From JBHPCZ01 sp042573625 (GTDB lineage: Bacteria > Desulfobacterota > Desulfobacteria > Desulfobacterales > UBA11574), in assembly GCA_042573625.1 (NCBI GenBank), contig JBHPCZ010000029.1:1-34623 (forward strand): a DNA stretch of 34,623 nucleotides, in the 5' to 3' direction. The notes under the pieces were generated by a model that saw only the letters and a program-made list of their open reading frames with translations, was not told where the DNA came from and searched no databases. Below are positions 1 through 7,396 of the stretch, in pieces (position 1 is the first letter of the stretch; each line of letters begins with the position of its first letter). Position numbers and translations under genes: made by a program.

Positions 1-288
1 CCCAGACTCCCGGTGGCCCATGATACCGGAGGAATCCACGACACGATTGCCGATATCGATCTGGATCGAAAAACCGGAAACGGCTTCCTGTTCAATACAT
101 TCGATGCCCATGGCCTTTCTTGGGCCATTGATCAGGCCATGGCCTTTTATTGTCTTCCGAAGAATATCAAAGCATCGCAAATTCGACGTGTCATGATAGA
201 AAGCAGGGACAGGTTCAACCATGATGTTACGGCACGTCATTATATCGATCTATATGAAAAAATGCTGGAAAGACCGCTTGTTGTCTGA
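1..288 (+). CDS. glgA: Glycogen synthase (GT5), C-terminal part, 5' end outside window
   Basis: The frame is open from the first base and ends at 288, so only the last 95 or so residues are present. The visible part reads PVAHDTGGIHDTI and then GNGFLFNTFDAHGLSWAI. These match the donor-sugar-binding C-terminal half of GT5 glycogen/starch synthases, where a TGGL.DT loop is followed by GTGFLF and an AI..A...Y helix. The enzyme would transfer glucose from ADP- or UDP-glucose to the growing alpha-1,4-glucan in the cytoplasm. The branching-enzyme gene starts 50 bases downstream on the same strand, supporting a glycogen operon. The ATG at 13 is internal, not a start. Another GT-B glycosyltransferase is possible, but the neighbour makes glycogen synthase the best call. 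Confidence 0.8.
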   Translation, partial: PRLPVAHDTGGIHDTIADIDLDRKTGNGFLFNTFDAHGLSWAIDQAMAFYCLPKNIKASQIRRVMIESRDRFNHDVTARHYIDLYEKMLERPLVV

Positions 289-338
289 TCAATTATCTTA
301 CAAACGTTACTATCTTTCGCTCATTTAGGTCTTTACAA

Positions 339-2411
339 ATGACCAAAGTCATTCCACCACCCGAAGATTCCAATCCCGGTCGGATTAAACAGAAAAAAGA
401 CCCGTTTGTGTATCTCCTGAATAGCGACTCTTATCTGAAGCCATATGAAGAAATTCTTCAACGTCGAGTAGCGCACATAAAAAATACCGAACATCGTCTG
501 ACTCAGGGCAAAATGAGCCTTTCGGACTTTGCTTCCGCCCATGAATACTTCGGCTTGCATCATCGAAATGGAGAATGGGTTTTTCGGGAATGGGCACCCA
601 ACGCCACCGGTATCTGTCTGGTCGGCGACATGAGCGATTGGCTGGAGAAAAAAAGATTCGTAATGGAGCGGATCAACGGCGAGGGAGTCTGGGAACTCCG
701 GCTTCCCTCAGAAAGTCTGGGGCACGGGGATTTGTTCAAACTGCGTGTATACTGGCAGGGTGGGTCGGGGAACCGTATTCCGGTGTATACCCGGCGGGTA
801 GTGCAGGACCCAAATACACTGATTTTCAACGCCCAGGTCTGGCAACCGGATACTCCTTATCCGTGGAAACACCCTGAATTTCGACGATCTTCCGAAGCAC
901 CCTTTATTTACGAAGCTCATGTGGGTATGGCCCAGGAAACAGAAGGTGTGGGCACCTATCAAGAGTTCACAGCAAACATCATCCCTCGAATCGCTGATGC
1001 CGGATACAACACCCTTCAACTCATGGCGCTTCAGGAACACCCCTATTATGCGTCATTCGGCTATCATGTGTCGAACTTTTTTGCCGCGTCGTCTCGCTTC
1101 GGAACACCGGAGGATCTAAAGGAACTCATCGATGCCGCCCACGATTCGGGCCTTACGGTGATTATGGACATCATACATTCTCACACCCCTCGGAACGAGG
1201 TGGAGGGCTTGAGCCGATTCGACGGTACCCTGTACCAGTTTTTTCATGATGGGCCGAGAGGGTTTCACAGTGCCTGGGATTCCCGATGTTTTGACTATGA
1301 AAAATACCAGGTGCTGCACTTCCTTCTTTCCAATTGCCGTTTCTGGCTCGATGAATACCGGGTGGACGGTTTTCGTTTTGACGGGGTCACCAGCATGCTC
1401 TATCACCACCACGGCCTGGGTAAAGCCTTTACTTCATACGATGACTACTTTGATGGTAGTGTGGACGAAGACGCCCTCACCTATCTGGCATTGGCCAATC
1501 GTCTGATTCATGAACTCCGTCCCGATGCGGTAACCATCGCAGAGGATGTCAGCGGTATGCCGGGACTCGCCGTTCCCTTGTCTAAAGGCGGCATCGGTTT
1601 TGACTATCGCTTTGCCATGGGCGTTCCCGACAACTGGATCCGGCTGATAAAAGACACGCCGGACGAACAGTGGGTCATGGGTCACCTCTGGCATGAACTG
1701 ACCAACCGCCGGAAGGACGAAAAGACCATCAGTTATCCGGAATCACACGATCAGGCACTGGTGGGAGATCAGACGCTCATTTTCAGAATGATCGGTGCCG
1801 ATATGTATGACCGGATGCGGCTCGGGGATGAAAACATCCGGGTGGATCGGGGTATGGCGCTTCACAAACTCATCCGGCTGATCACGCTGGCCACCGCCGG
1901 AAACGGATATCTCAATTTTATGGGCAACGAGTTCGGCCACCCCGAGTGGATCGATTTTCCAAGGGAAGGCAATGGGTGGTCGTACCGCTATGCCCGGCGT
2001 CAATGGCATCTGGCGGACAACCCGGAACTAAAGTATCACTTTCTGGCCCGGTTCGACCGCGACATGATCGCGCTGGCCCGGCAGTATCGCCTGCTGGACG
2101 CCGGAGAGCCGAGGTTGTTACATGAGCACTCGGACGACAAGATCATCGCGTTTGAGCGGGCCGGTCTTCTCTTTGTGTTTAATTTTCACGGCACCGTTTC
2201 CCACGTCGATTATCGATTCAGCGTATCGCCGGGGAAATACGAATTGATCTTTAACAGTGATGTCCGTGAGCATGGCGGCTACGGCCGATTGCAACCCGGC
2301 CAACAGCATTTGACGTTACCCGATTCCCCAAAAGACCCGCAGCATCATTTTATCAGCCTTTACCTTCCCACCCGAACATTCCTCGTCCTGGAACCTGAAG
2401 CCTTGGCTTGA
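339..2411 (+). CDS. glgB: 1,4-alpha-glucan branching enzyme (GH13, eukaryote-like subfamily 8 type)
   Basis: This 690-residue protein forms alpha-1,6 branches in glycogen. An N-terminal segment (about 30-60) is followed by a CBM48-like domain (about 65-165, with VFREWAPNAT and LVGDMSDW), the GH13 barrel (about 190-560) and a C-terminal beta domain. The catalytic set is visible: nucleophile Asp348 in RVDGFRFDGV, acid/base Glu402 in TIAEDVSG and the transition-state Asp471 in ESHDQALVGD. The FRFDGVTSMLYHHHG stretch and the N-terminal layout resemble eukaryotic and GH13_8 enzymes more than the usual enterobacterial GlgB. The start has a modest AGG-type ribosome site in ttaggtctttacaa. It follows the glycogen synthase by 50 bases, so the two are probably co-transcribed. 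Length is normal for the family. Confidence 0.93.
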   Translation: MTKVIPPPEDSNPGRIKQKKDPFVYLLNSDSYLKPYEEILQRRVAHIKNTEHRLTQGKMSLSDFASAHEYFGLHHRNGEWVFREWAPNATGICLVGDMSDWLEKKRFVMERINGEGVWELRLPSESLGHGDLFKLRVYWQGGSGNRIPVYTRRVVQDPNTLIFNAQVWQPDTPYPWKHPEFRRSSEAPFIYEAHVGMAQETEGVGTYQEFTANIIPRIADAGYNTLQLMALQEHPYYASFGYHVSNFFAASSRFGTPEDLKELIDAAHDSGLTVIMDIIHSHTPRNEVEGLSRFDGTLYQFFHDGPRGFHSAWDSRCFDYEKYQVLHFLLSNCRFWLDEYRVDGFRFDGVTSMLYHHHGLGKAFTSYDDYFDGSVDEDALTYLALANRLIHELRPDAVTIAEDVSGMPGLAVPLSKGGIGFDYRFAMGVPDNWIRLIKDTPDEQWVMGHLWHELTNRRKDEKTISYPESHDQALVGDQTLIFRMIGADMYDRMRLGDENIRVDRGMALHKLIRLITLATAGNGYLNFMGNEFGHPEWIDFPREGNGWSYRYARRQWHLADNPELKYHFLARFDRDMIALARQYRLLDAGEPRLLHEHSDDKIIAFERAGLLFVFNFHGTVSHVDYRFSVSPGKYELIFNSDVREHGGYGRLQPGQQHLTLPDSPKDPQHHFISLYLPTRTFLVLEPEALA

Positions 2412-2525
2412 CGTCATATAACCCTGAAAACACTACGACTTCATTATAGCTTTATGTCTCAAAAAGTATAAAAACCGGACATTGAAAATGTATGGAACGG
2501 TGGCCCCATTTTTCTTCTGTTCATC

Positions 2526-2548
2526 AAAAGTGTTTTAAATTCACTTTT
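2526..2548. terminator. AT-rich hairpin at the 3' end of the small OB-fold gene
   Basis: AAAAGTG (2526-2532) pairs with CACTTTT (2542-2548) around a 9-base loop, with T runs on both sides. It overlaps the stop of the minus-strand gene ending at 2541 and lies downstream of glgB, so it could act in both directions. The stem is AT-rich and weak. Confidence 0.25.
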
Positions 2549-2819
2549 TAATGACCACAACCCCTTTTACGGTGATCACTTGCCGATTTCGAACCGCCCT
2601 TCCGTCGAGCAGGCCCGTAACTTTTACCTTTTGACGCAGAAACTTAAAAAGCGCCCTGCCGGTTGTGTCTTCCGTGTCGATGAGGTATTCCGTTTCTTGG
2701 TCGGTTGCCAGAGCCAGTGCGACCGGACAACCCCGTATATCCCACTCCACCGGCACAATGATACCCTTTACCGTGACAACAGGATCGTTCCTTTTTTGGT
2801 TTGTTGCTGGATTCGGCAT
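2541..2819 (-). CDS. Small OB-fold-like hypothetical protein
   Basis: This 92-residue protein has no signal peptide. After a polar start it alternates short beta-strand-like stretches: VTVKGIIVPVEWD, VALALATDQETEYLID, QKVKVTGLLDG and VITVKGVVVI. The pattern V.V.G-(x)n-EY.I.D-(x)n-V.V.G.L matches the secreted 98-residue protein encoded at 3093-3389, so the two look like distant paralogues with a small five-stranded barrel of the YgiW/OB type. The start at 2819 has a plausible AAGGCGG site about 9 bases upstream. It lies 60 bases downstream of a GroEL C-terminal remnant on the same strand, so it may once have been transcribed with groEL. Substrate and role are unknown. Confidence 0.55.
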   Translation of the reverse strand: MPNPATNQKRNDPVVTVKGIIVPVEWDIRGCPVALALATDQETEYLIDTEDTTGRALFKFLRQKVKVTGLLDGRAVRNRQVITVKGVVVIKK

Positions 2820-2879
2820 AACGGCTTTTCCGCCTTGCTGTCCGTCTGTCTCTCTTTGGGGGAGATAAATCAGATGGCG

Positions 2880-3041
2880 TTAATACATATCCTCATTCAT
2901 GGACGGCATCTGGGTTGTTTTTTTCTTCTTCGGTTTTTCAGCCACCATGGCCTCGGTGGTCAGCATCAACCCTGCAATGGAATCGGCACTCTGAAGGGCA
3001 AAACCAACGACCTTGGTCGGATCGATGACCCCTGCTCCTGC
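2880..3041 (-). pseudogene. groEL: GroEL C-terminal remnant
   Basis: On the minus strand the frame ending at the TAA at 2880-2882 encodes about 53 residues that align with the end of 60-kDa chaperonin: AGVIDPTKVVGFALQSADS, IAGLMLTTEAMVAEKPKKKK, then a tail ending NEDMY. Homology stops abruptly near 3041. The frame stays open to a stop at 3093-3095, but what lies beyond is an unrelated inverted repeat, so more than 480 residues of the chaperonin are missing and there is no start codon. This is a truncated leftover and cannot make a functional chaperonin. The tail lacks the GGM repeat of many GroEL proteins, so it may come from a second groEL copy. A full-length groEL elsewhere in the genome is expected. 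Confidence 0.88.
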
Positions 3042-3055
3042 TAAAAATGGGAGAA

Positions 3056-3089
3056 ATTCCCTGCAGGAATTCCCATTCCTGCAGGGAAT
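3056..3089. repeat. Perfect 15-bp inverted repeat (hairpin)
   Basis: ATTCCCTGCAGGAAT (3056-3070) and ATTCCTGCAGGGAAT (3075-3089) are exact reverse complements separated by four bases. It sits just after the stop of the minus-strand gene at 3093 and at the point where GroEL homology breaks off. It could be a terminator for that gene, although no strong T run follows directly, or the footprint of a rearrangement. Each arm contains a PstI-like CTGCAG core. Confidence 0.75.
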
Positions 3090-3092
3090 GTT

Positions 3093-3389
3093 CTATTCCT
3101 CTAAAATTTTAAAGGATGACACAGAAATGATTTTAACACCTTCTTCATCTTCCTGAAGGGTCCCGACCACTTCAACGACTGAGCCGATATGCGTTACCAG
3201 TTCATTTCCTGCCTCTGTGTCTGCAATTTCATAAATAGTGCCGTCTCTTGCAATGAGTTGATATTCATCGTTGATTTCACCACTAACTGTGACTTCCATG
3301 GAGATTGCTGTCCCGGCAAACAAAAGGACCAGTGACAAAGCAAGCAAAATTACAAGACCGGCTGAAAACCTTGGAAATATTTTTTTCAT
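3093..3389 (-). CDS. Secreted small OB-fold-like protein
   Basis: This 98-residue protein begins with a clear signal peptide (basic MKKIFPR, hydrophobic about 10-27, cleavage near AIS-MEV around residue 30), so it is exported. The mature part is short and acidic: VTVSGEINDEYQLIARDGTI, then EIADTEAGNEL, then VVEVVGTLQEDEEG and IISVSSF. This matches small bacterial OB-fold proteins (YgiW/YdeI-like or similar) and resembles the cytoplasmic protein encoded at 2541-2819. The start has a strong AGGAGGT site six bases upstream. A perfect hairpin follows the stop. Two GGAA-N7-TTCC palindromes lie about 230-275 bases upstream and could be regulatory. Its ligand is unknown. Confidence 0.7.
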   Translation of the reverse strand: MKKIFPRFSAGLVILLALSLVLLFAGTAISMEVTVSGEINDEYQLIARDGTIYEIADTEAGNELVTHIGSVVEVVGTLQEDEEGVKIISVSSFKILEE

Positions 3390-3824
3390 GCGACTACCTC
3401 CTAATTTCAGATGAATAGATTAGAGCAAACATTGCCCCCTATCGGCATTATCAGCAAACTTCATGCCAACCACACAACCATTTGAAATAATAGTCAATAT
3501 ATCAACACTCCTGTGTGTTTTAGATATAGTGCGTTCCTGAATCGTGTAAAAACCGGTGAACAGCGCCTGAAAAACGGAAATAAATATTTAACCAATTGAA
3601 ATGATATGATATTATTTTTCGGAACTCCATATTCCGAAGTTTAAAAAACCGGAACTCTGAATTCCACAATTTGATTGTCGAAGTTGATGGAAATTCGGAG
3701 AAAAGGAAGCCCCCTGCAACAGCTTGCAGCGTATTCGGATGCAGGCAATAAAATGGGATGTAAATGGGGCACGATATGCCGACTTCACTTCATCGGTAAA
3801 ATGCCAGACATGCTTTTCTCCGGT
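3390..3824. other. AT-rich intergenic region
   Basis: No gene is supported in this 435-base stretch. It carries the ribosome site of the gene starting at 3389 and two GGAA-N7-TTCC palindromes. The plus-strand open frame from 3675 runs antisense to the M20 remnant and does not look like a protein. Confidence 0.5.
3618..3665. promoter_or_regulatory. Pair of GGAA-N7-TTCC palindromes
   Basis: TTCGGAA-N7-TTCCGAA occupies 3618-3638, and a second GGAA-N7-TTCC occupies 3651-3665. The two are exactly 30 bases apart, about three helical turns. A third copy with the same spacing lies at 6394-6408. Equal spacing in two intergenic regions suggests a protein-binding site, but no regulator is identified. 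Confidence 0.35.
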
Positions 3825-4142
3825 TTATGCGGCCACGCAATAGAGCAGGGTGGCAACAAACTTTTCAAAATCTTTCAATCCCTGAACGGACAGATATTCA
3901 TTGGCCGCATGCCCTTTGCCGCCGTGTCCGAGACCGCCGAGAACAACCGGCAGGCCGAGGATTCTCTGATAGACAAAAAAAGAAGCCGTTCCGGTGGACA
4001 TTGACCACGTTTGGGGTTCGACGCCATGATACCGATAGGCCTGAAGCATTTTCTGGACAATGGGCTCTGAAAAATCCGTGTGCGCATCAAAGGCTGCATC
4101 GATGGCCTAGTGGACTTTTTTCAAAGCGTCTGTTTTTATCAT
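3825..4142 (-). pseudogene. Internally deleted M20 family peptidase
   Basis: On the minus strand a single frame begins at an ATG (4140-4142) with MIKTDALKKVH, typical of the N terminus of M20 dipeptidases. It meets an in-frame TAG (4107-4109) and continues AIDAAFDAHTDFSEPIVQKM into the family's C terminus: GVEPQTWSMSTGTASFFVYQ, LGLPVVLGGLGHGGKGHAAN, EYLSVQGLKDFEKFVATLLY. The GHGG..HA.NEY signature is the last metal-site region of acetylornithine deacetylase/dipeptidase-like enzymes. About 25 N-terminal residues are joined to about 90 C-terminal residues, so the central 300 or more residues, including most zinc ligands and the dimerisation domain, are gone. No good ribosome site precedes it. 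The product would be inactive. Confidence 0.82.
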
Positions 4143-4179
4143 TAAACGGGAAGACATCTTATCGATTTTGAAACAGCTT

Positions 4180-6156
4180 CTAAGCTGCCACAAGTTTATC
4201 ATTGCATACCGCAGCAACGTTCACGCGTTCGTGCTCGACTCTCTGCTCGGCTGCAAGTAGAATCTCCTGCAACATTTCCACATAGGACATGCCTGCAAAT
4301 TTTGCCATTTTGGCCAGATGTCCGTCCCAACACCAGCCCGGGTTGGGGTTGACCTCCAGGAGTTTGGGGTTGCCCGCCGCGTCGAGTCTCCAGTCAAACC
4401 GGCTGTAATCCCTGCATTCCAGCCGTTCGAATAACTTCATGCAGCATTCCACAATGAATTTTTCCGTGGTTTCCTCCAAATTCGCCGGAACTGACTTTAT
4501 TTTGTAATATGGAGAATCCGGAAGCCATTTGGCTTCGTACCCGCAAATTTGTGGAAGATCTTCCGGAACAGCCGAATAATCCTCTTCGCTTAGCGGCAGC
4601 ACGGTATACGATGTCAGCGGGTTGCCGATCACTCCGACGCTCAGATCTTTACCCGTTAAAAGCTCTTCGACCAGAATCGGCTTGTCGTATCCCAGTTTTT
4701 CTCGAATCATGGATACGGCGTTGATCAACTGTTCGTGATTACTGGCAACGCTTTGCTGTGTGATACCGAAACTGGAATCCCCGTAGTTGGGCTTGACAAT
4801 AACGGGAAAAGCGAACGGCAGGGTAAAGGAAATATCATCCGGTTCAATAAAAAACGCTTTGGGAACCGGGATGCCCATCTCCTTGGCGATACCGCGCACC
4901 AGCGACTTGTCATAGCAGAATGCCAGGCATTGGGAAGAAGATCCGGTATAGGGAAAGTCTAACATTTCCAGCAGTGCCGGAATGTGCAGTTCCTTGCGAG
5001 GATCGTTGTTATAGCCCTCGTCGCACAGGTTGAAGACAAGGTCGATTTTTCCGGCAAGTCTGCTCAAATCCTGGATGACGGTATTATGATTCGACAGGTA
5101 ATTGAACGCATACCCGGGCAGCGAGTGCAGTGCCGACTTCAACTGATCGATGGTGTAAAGATCGTCATCGTCGAAAACCGCACAAGGCTTTAACGGATCG
5201 GGTTTATTGGGATCGCCGAAAAGCACGACAATTTTCTTCTTCGTGGTTTTTTTGAATCTACGCCTGACCGGCGTCCACTCCTTTTTTACCTGCCCGGTAA
5301 TGATAATCCGCTTCTCCATCATTCCCAGGTCCTGATTTCTCTTCGAATCCGTAAAGATTTCACCGTGAATGCGTACATCCGATAAACCGACTTCTTCAAA
5401 GAGATTTTCCAGATCGTTTTGGGTGTAAAGCCTTTCGGCGTAAAACTGGTCGGCAATCACCCCTTTGCTTACATCCGTCACGACCTCTCTGGAGATGAGT
5501 CGCTGTCTATCTGCGGAAAGAGACCGTTCCCGGCAGACAAACAGCTTTTTGTCGATCCATTCCCAAGACCGGGCTTGAAAATTCCGCTTCAGGTATTCAC
5601 CGTCCGCTACGTCTAAAAGAAGACGTCCCCAAGGTTTTAAAACTCTGGATATCTCTCTAAGGATCCGCAGATCGTCTTGGACGGTTTCAAAATATCCGAA
5701 ACTGTTGCCGAGCACCATCACGGCCTCAAAAGTGTCCGGATGAAAAGGAAGCTTGCGGGCATCCCCCTCTTTGAATCGGACGCTCAGGTTCTCTTTTTTG
5801 GCAACGGCCTTGGCCTTTTGAATCAAATAGCGCGATCGATCCAGTCCTTCGACCTTGAATCCCCTCCGGGTCAGTTCCAGAGCATGCCGACCCTGACCGC
5901 AACACAAATCCAGAATCGTATCATCGGCTTTAAGATTGAGAAGCTCTGAAAATAAATCAACTTCTTTACGCGTAATGGTAACATCATCAACAACATCTGC
6001 ATCGGTTTTTAGATAAAGCGAGTTAAAAATATTGCGCCACCAATCCGGTTGCACATAATCTTCAAGGGATGCAACCGGACCCAAGATGATTGCCTGGCCG
6101 GTAGATTTCTTTTCCCGTGCTATCGATTTTTCGGAAATGCTTTTTTGCGGTTTCAT
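4180..6156 (-). CDS. Fusion of SAM-dependent methyltransferase and Ddl-like ATP-grasp ligase
   Basis: The 658-residue protein has two catalytic halves. Residues about 40-290 form a class I methyltransferase with motif I ILDLCCGQGRH (81-91), a D-rich strand end GLDRS, and FEAVMVLGNSFGY. A basic linker (about 291-309, VRRRFKKTTKKK) leads to a D-Ala-D-Ala-ligase-like ATP-grasp domain (about 309-640) with VFNLCDEGYNN (374-384), PALLEMLDFPYTGSS, VIVKPNYGDSSFGI (452-465) and RFDWRLDAAGNPKLLEVNPN (586-605). Such ligases join a carboxylate to an amine via acyl phosphate. The start is set at 6156, where AAAGGAGA precedes the ATG; the upstream extension to 6342 looks non-coding. It is divergent from an Ntn-hydrolase gene. 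The substrate is unknown; a methylated dipeptide-like product is inference. Confidence 0.85.
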   Translation of the reverse strand: MKPQKSISEKSIAREKKSTGQAIILGPVASLEDYVQPDWWRNIFNSLYLKTDADVVDDVTITRKEVDLFSELLNLKADDTILDLCCGQGRHALELTRRGFKVEGLDRSRYLIQKAKAVAKKENLSVRFKEGDARKLPFHPDTFEAVMVLGNSFGYFETVQDDLRILREISRVLKPWGRLLLDVADGEYLKRNFQARSWEWIDKKLFVCRERSLSADRQRLISREVVTDVSKGVIADQFYAERLYTQNDLENLFEEVGLSDVRIHGEIFTDSKRNQDLGMMEKRIIITGQVKKEWTPVRRRFKKTTKKKIVVLFGDPNKPDPLKPCAVFDDDDLYTIDQLKSALHSLPGYAFNYLSNHNTVIQDLSRLAGKIDLVFNLCDEGYNNDPRKELHIPALLEMLDFPYTGSSSQCLAFCYDKSLVRGIAKEMGIPVPKAFFIEPDDISFTLPFAFPVIVKPNYGDSSFGITQQSVASNHEQLINAVSMIREKLGYDKPILVEELLTGKDLSVGVIGNPLTSYTVLPLSEEDYSAVPEDLPQICGYEAKWLPDSPYYKIKSVPANLEETTEKFIVECCMKLFERLECRDYSRFDWRLDAAGNPKLLEVNPNPGWCWDGHLAKMAKFAGMSYVEMLQEILLAAEQRVEHERVNVAAVCNDKLVAA

Positions 6157-6493
6157 TAAATCTCCTTTAATCATTGCTGAAATGAACAACTTATTAACGA
6201 CAACGCTGCCGAAGGGTCTGCGTTGCCTGCACTTCTTCGGGCACCAAAGGATCTTGCCTTCAGCCCCAGTTAAACGAGATCTACGCCCTGCTCCAAAAAG
6301 AGACAGTGATTGAGCAAATAAGTATAGCAACAGTCGTGCCAACTAATTAACTATCTGATTTTTTACGTAATTTATTTCTCGCTCTCTAATTTCGGAACTG
6401 GCGGTTCCTAAGGTGTCATTTTTCGTATTGACCGGATACAAAATTGGTTTAAAATGGGGTGAAACCTAAAATCTGTTTTTAAAAGGAGACGGC
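6157..6493. other. Divergent intergenic region
   Basis: This region separates the methyltransferase/ATP-grasp gene (minus) from the asparaginase-like gene (plus). An open frame continues upstream of the fusion protein on the minus strand but has no family-like features. The promoters for both genes should lie here, near the AT-rich stretch 6340-6400, but no consensus pair is convincing. Confidence 0.4.
6394..6408. promoter_or_regulatory. Third GGAA-N7-TTCC palindrome
   Basis: GGAAC (6394-6398) and GTTCC (6404-6408) form an inverted repeat with the same GGAA-N7-TTCC spacing as the pair at 3618-3665. It lies about 85 bases upstream of the asparaginase-like gene, in the shared promoter region. 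Confidence 0.35.
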
Positions 6494-7378
6494 ATGAAAC
6501 CCAAGATCATTGTTCATGGCGGTGCCGGAAATCGAACGGATAAAGAATCTGAACGCCGGAAAGATGTCATCGAAGCCTGCGAAAAGGGTTATGAAGCTTT
6601 GCTGAATAAAGATGCAGTAGAAGCCGTGGAGGTGGCTATTTGCAACCTGGAGGCTTCGAAATATCTTAACGCCGGTGTCGGGAGTTATCTCCAATTGGAT
6701 GGCAGGGCTCGAATGGATGCATCGATTATGAAGAATGATCTGTCTGCCGGTGCCGTCATCGGTATCGAAGATGTCGAACATCCCATATCCGTTGCCAGAC
6801 GGGTTATGGAGACTACCCAGCACGTAATATTATCCGGTCCGCTGGCCACCGAGTTTGCCCACTCTGAGGGTTTCCCAAGATACGATCCCCGAACAAGAGA
6901 TAAGGTGGAGCTGTGGATGAACATTATGGAAGAGTTTCGCCAAAAAACAACCTATGAACAGATATTCCATGTGGATAGATATTTGCAGGCAGGAAAATTA
7001 AATCTGGGAACTGTCGGTTGTGTTGCCATTGATGCAAAAGGCAACCTTGCCGCCGGCACCTCGACCGGAGGTCTGAAGATGAATGTCCCCGGAAGGGTCG
7101 GCGATTCGCCTATCATCGGAGCCGGGACCTATTGCTCCGAAAACGGCGGTGTTTCGTGTACCGGTTTTGGAGAAAAGATCCTTGTTTTATGCCTTGCCAA
7201 ACAGGTGGTCAATTTTCTCAAACTGAAACAAACGGCCAAAGCCCGGGAAGCCGCTGAATACGGCAAAGAAGAATTAAACCGGCTATCTGCCAACGGCGGA
7301 TTAATATGTATCGATAAAGACGGAAATATCGGGTGGGCCTATAATACAGAGAGGATGACGATGCATTATATCGAATAG
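6494..7378 (+). CDS. Isoaspartyl peptidase / plant-type asparaginase (Ntn hydrolase)
   Basis: This 294-residue protein is a family T2 Ntn hydrolase. It begins MKPKIIVHGGAGN, has NAGVGSYLQLDGRARMDASI (59-78), and carries the autocleavage site LGTVGCVAID, where Thr173 would become the N-terminal nucleophile of the beta subunit. STGGLKMNVPGRVGDSPIIG and GAGTY follow and match the substrate pocket of EcAIII/IaaA. The family hydrolyses beta-aspartyl (isoaspartyl) dipeptides and L-asparagine after self-processing. The start is fixed by AAAAGGAGA a few bases upstream. The alpha part is about 172 residues and the beta part about 122, as usual. Divergence from an ATP-grasp ligase gene raises the possibility that it acts on that enzyme's product, but recycling of isoaspartyl peptides is the default role. 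Confidence 0.92.
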   Translation: MKPKIIVHGGAGNRTDKESERRKDVIEACEKGYEALLNKDAVEAVEVAICNLEASKYLNAGVGSYLQLDGRARMDASIMKNDLSAGAVIGIEDVEHPISVARRVMETTQHVILSGPLATEFAHSEGFPRYDPRTRDKVELWMNIMEEFRQKTTYEQIFHVDRYLQAGKLNLGTVGCVAIDAKGNLAAGTSTGGLKMNVPGRVGDSPIIGAGTYCSENGGVSCTGFGEKILVLCLAKQVVNFLKLKQTAKAREAAEYGKEELNRLSANGGLICIDKDGNIGWAYNTERMTMHYIE

Positions 7379-7396
7379 ATCTAATATTCTCACGAA

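Noticed and set aside
2409..2416. TGACGTCA palindrome at the glgB stop codon
   Set aside because: It is formed by the stop codon itself and is too short to call a site.
2580..3044. 154-residue plus-strand open frame
   Set aside because: It lies antisense to the OB-fold gene and the GroEL remnant, is rich in Cys, His and Arg without motifs, and has no ribosome site.
3675..4004. 109-residue plus-strand open frame
   Set aside because: It is antisense to the M20 remnant, which has clear family motifs on the other strand.
6157..6342. N-terminal extension of the methyltransferase/ATP-grasp frame
   Set aside because: The strong AAAGGAGA site and domain start favour 6156; the extension has no conserved features.
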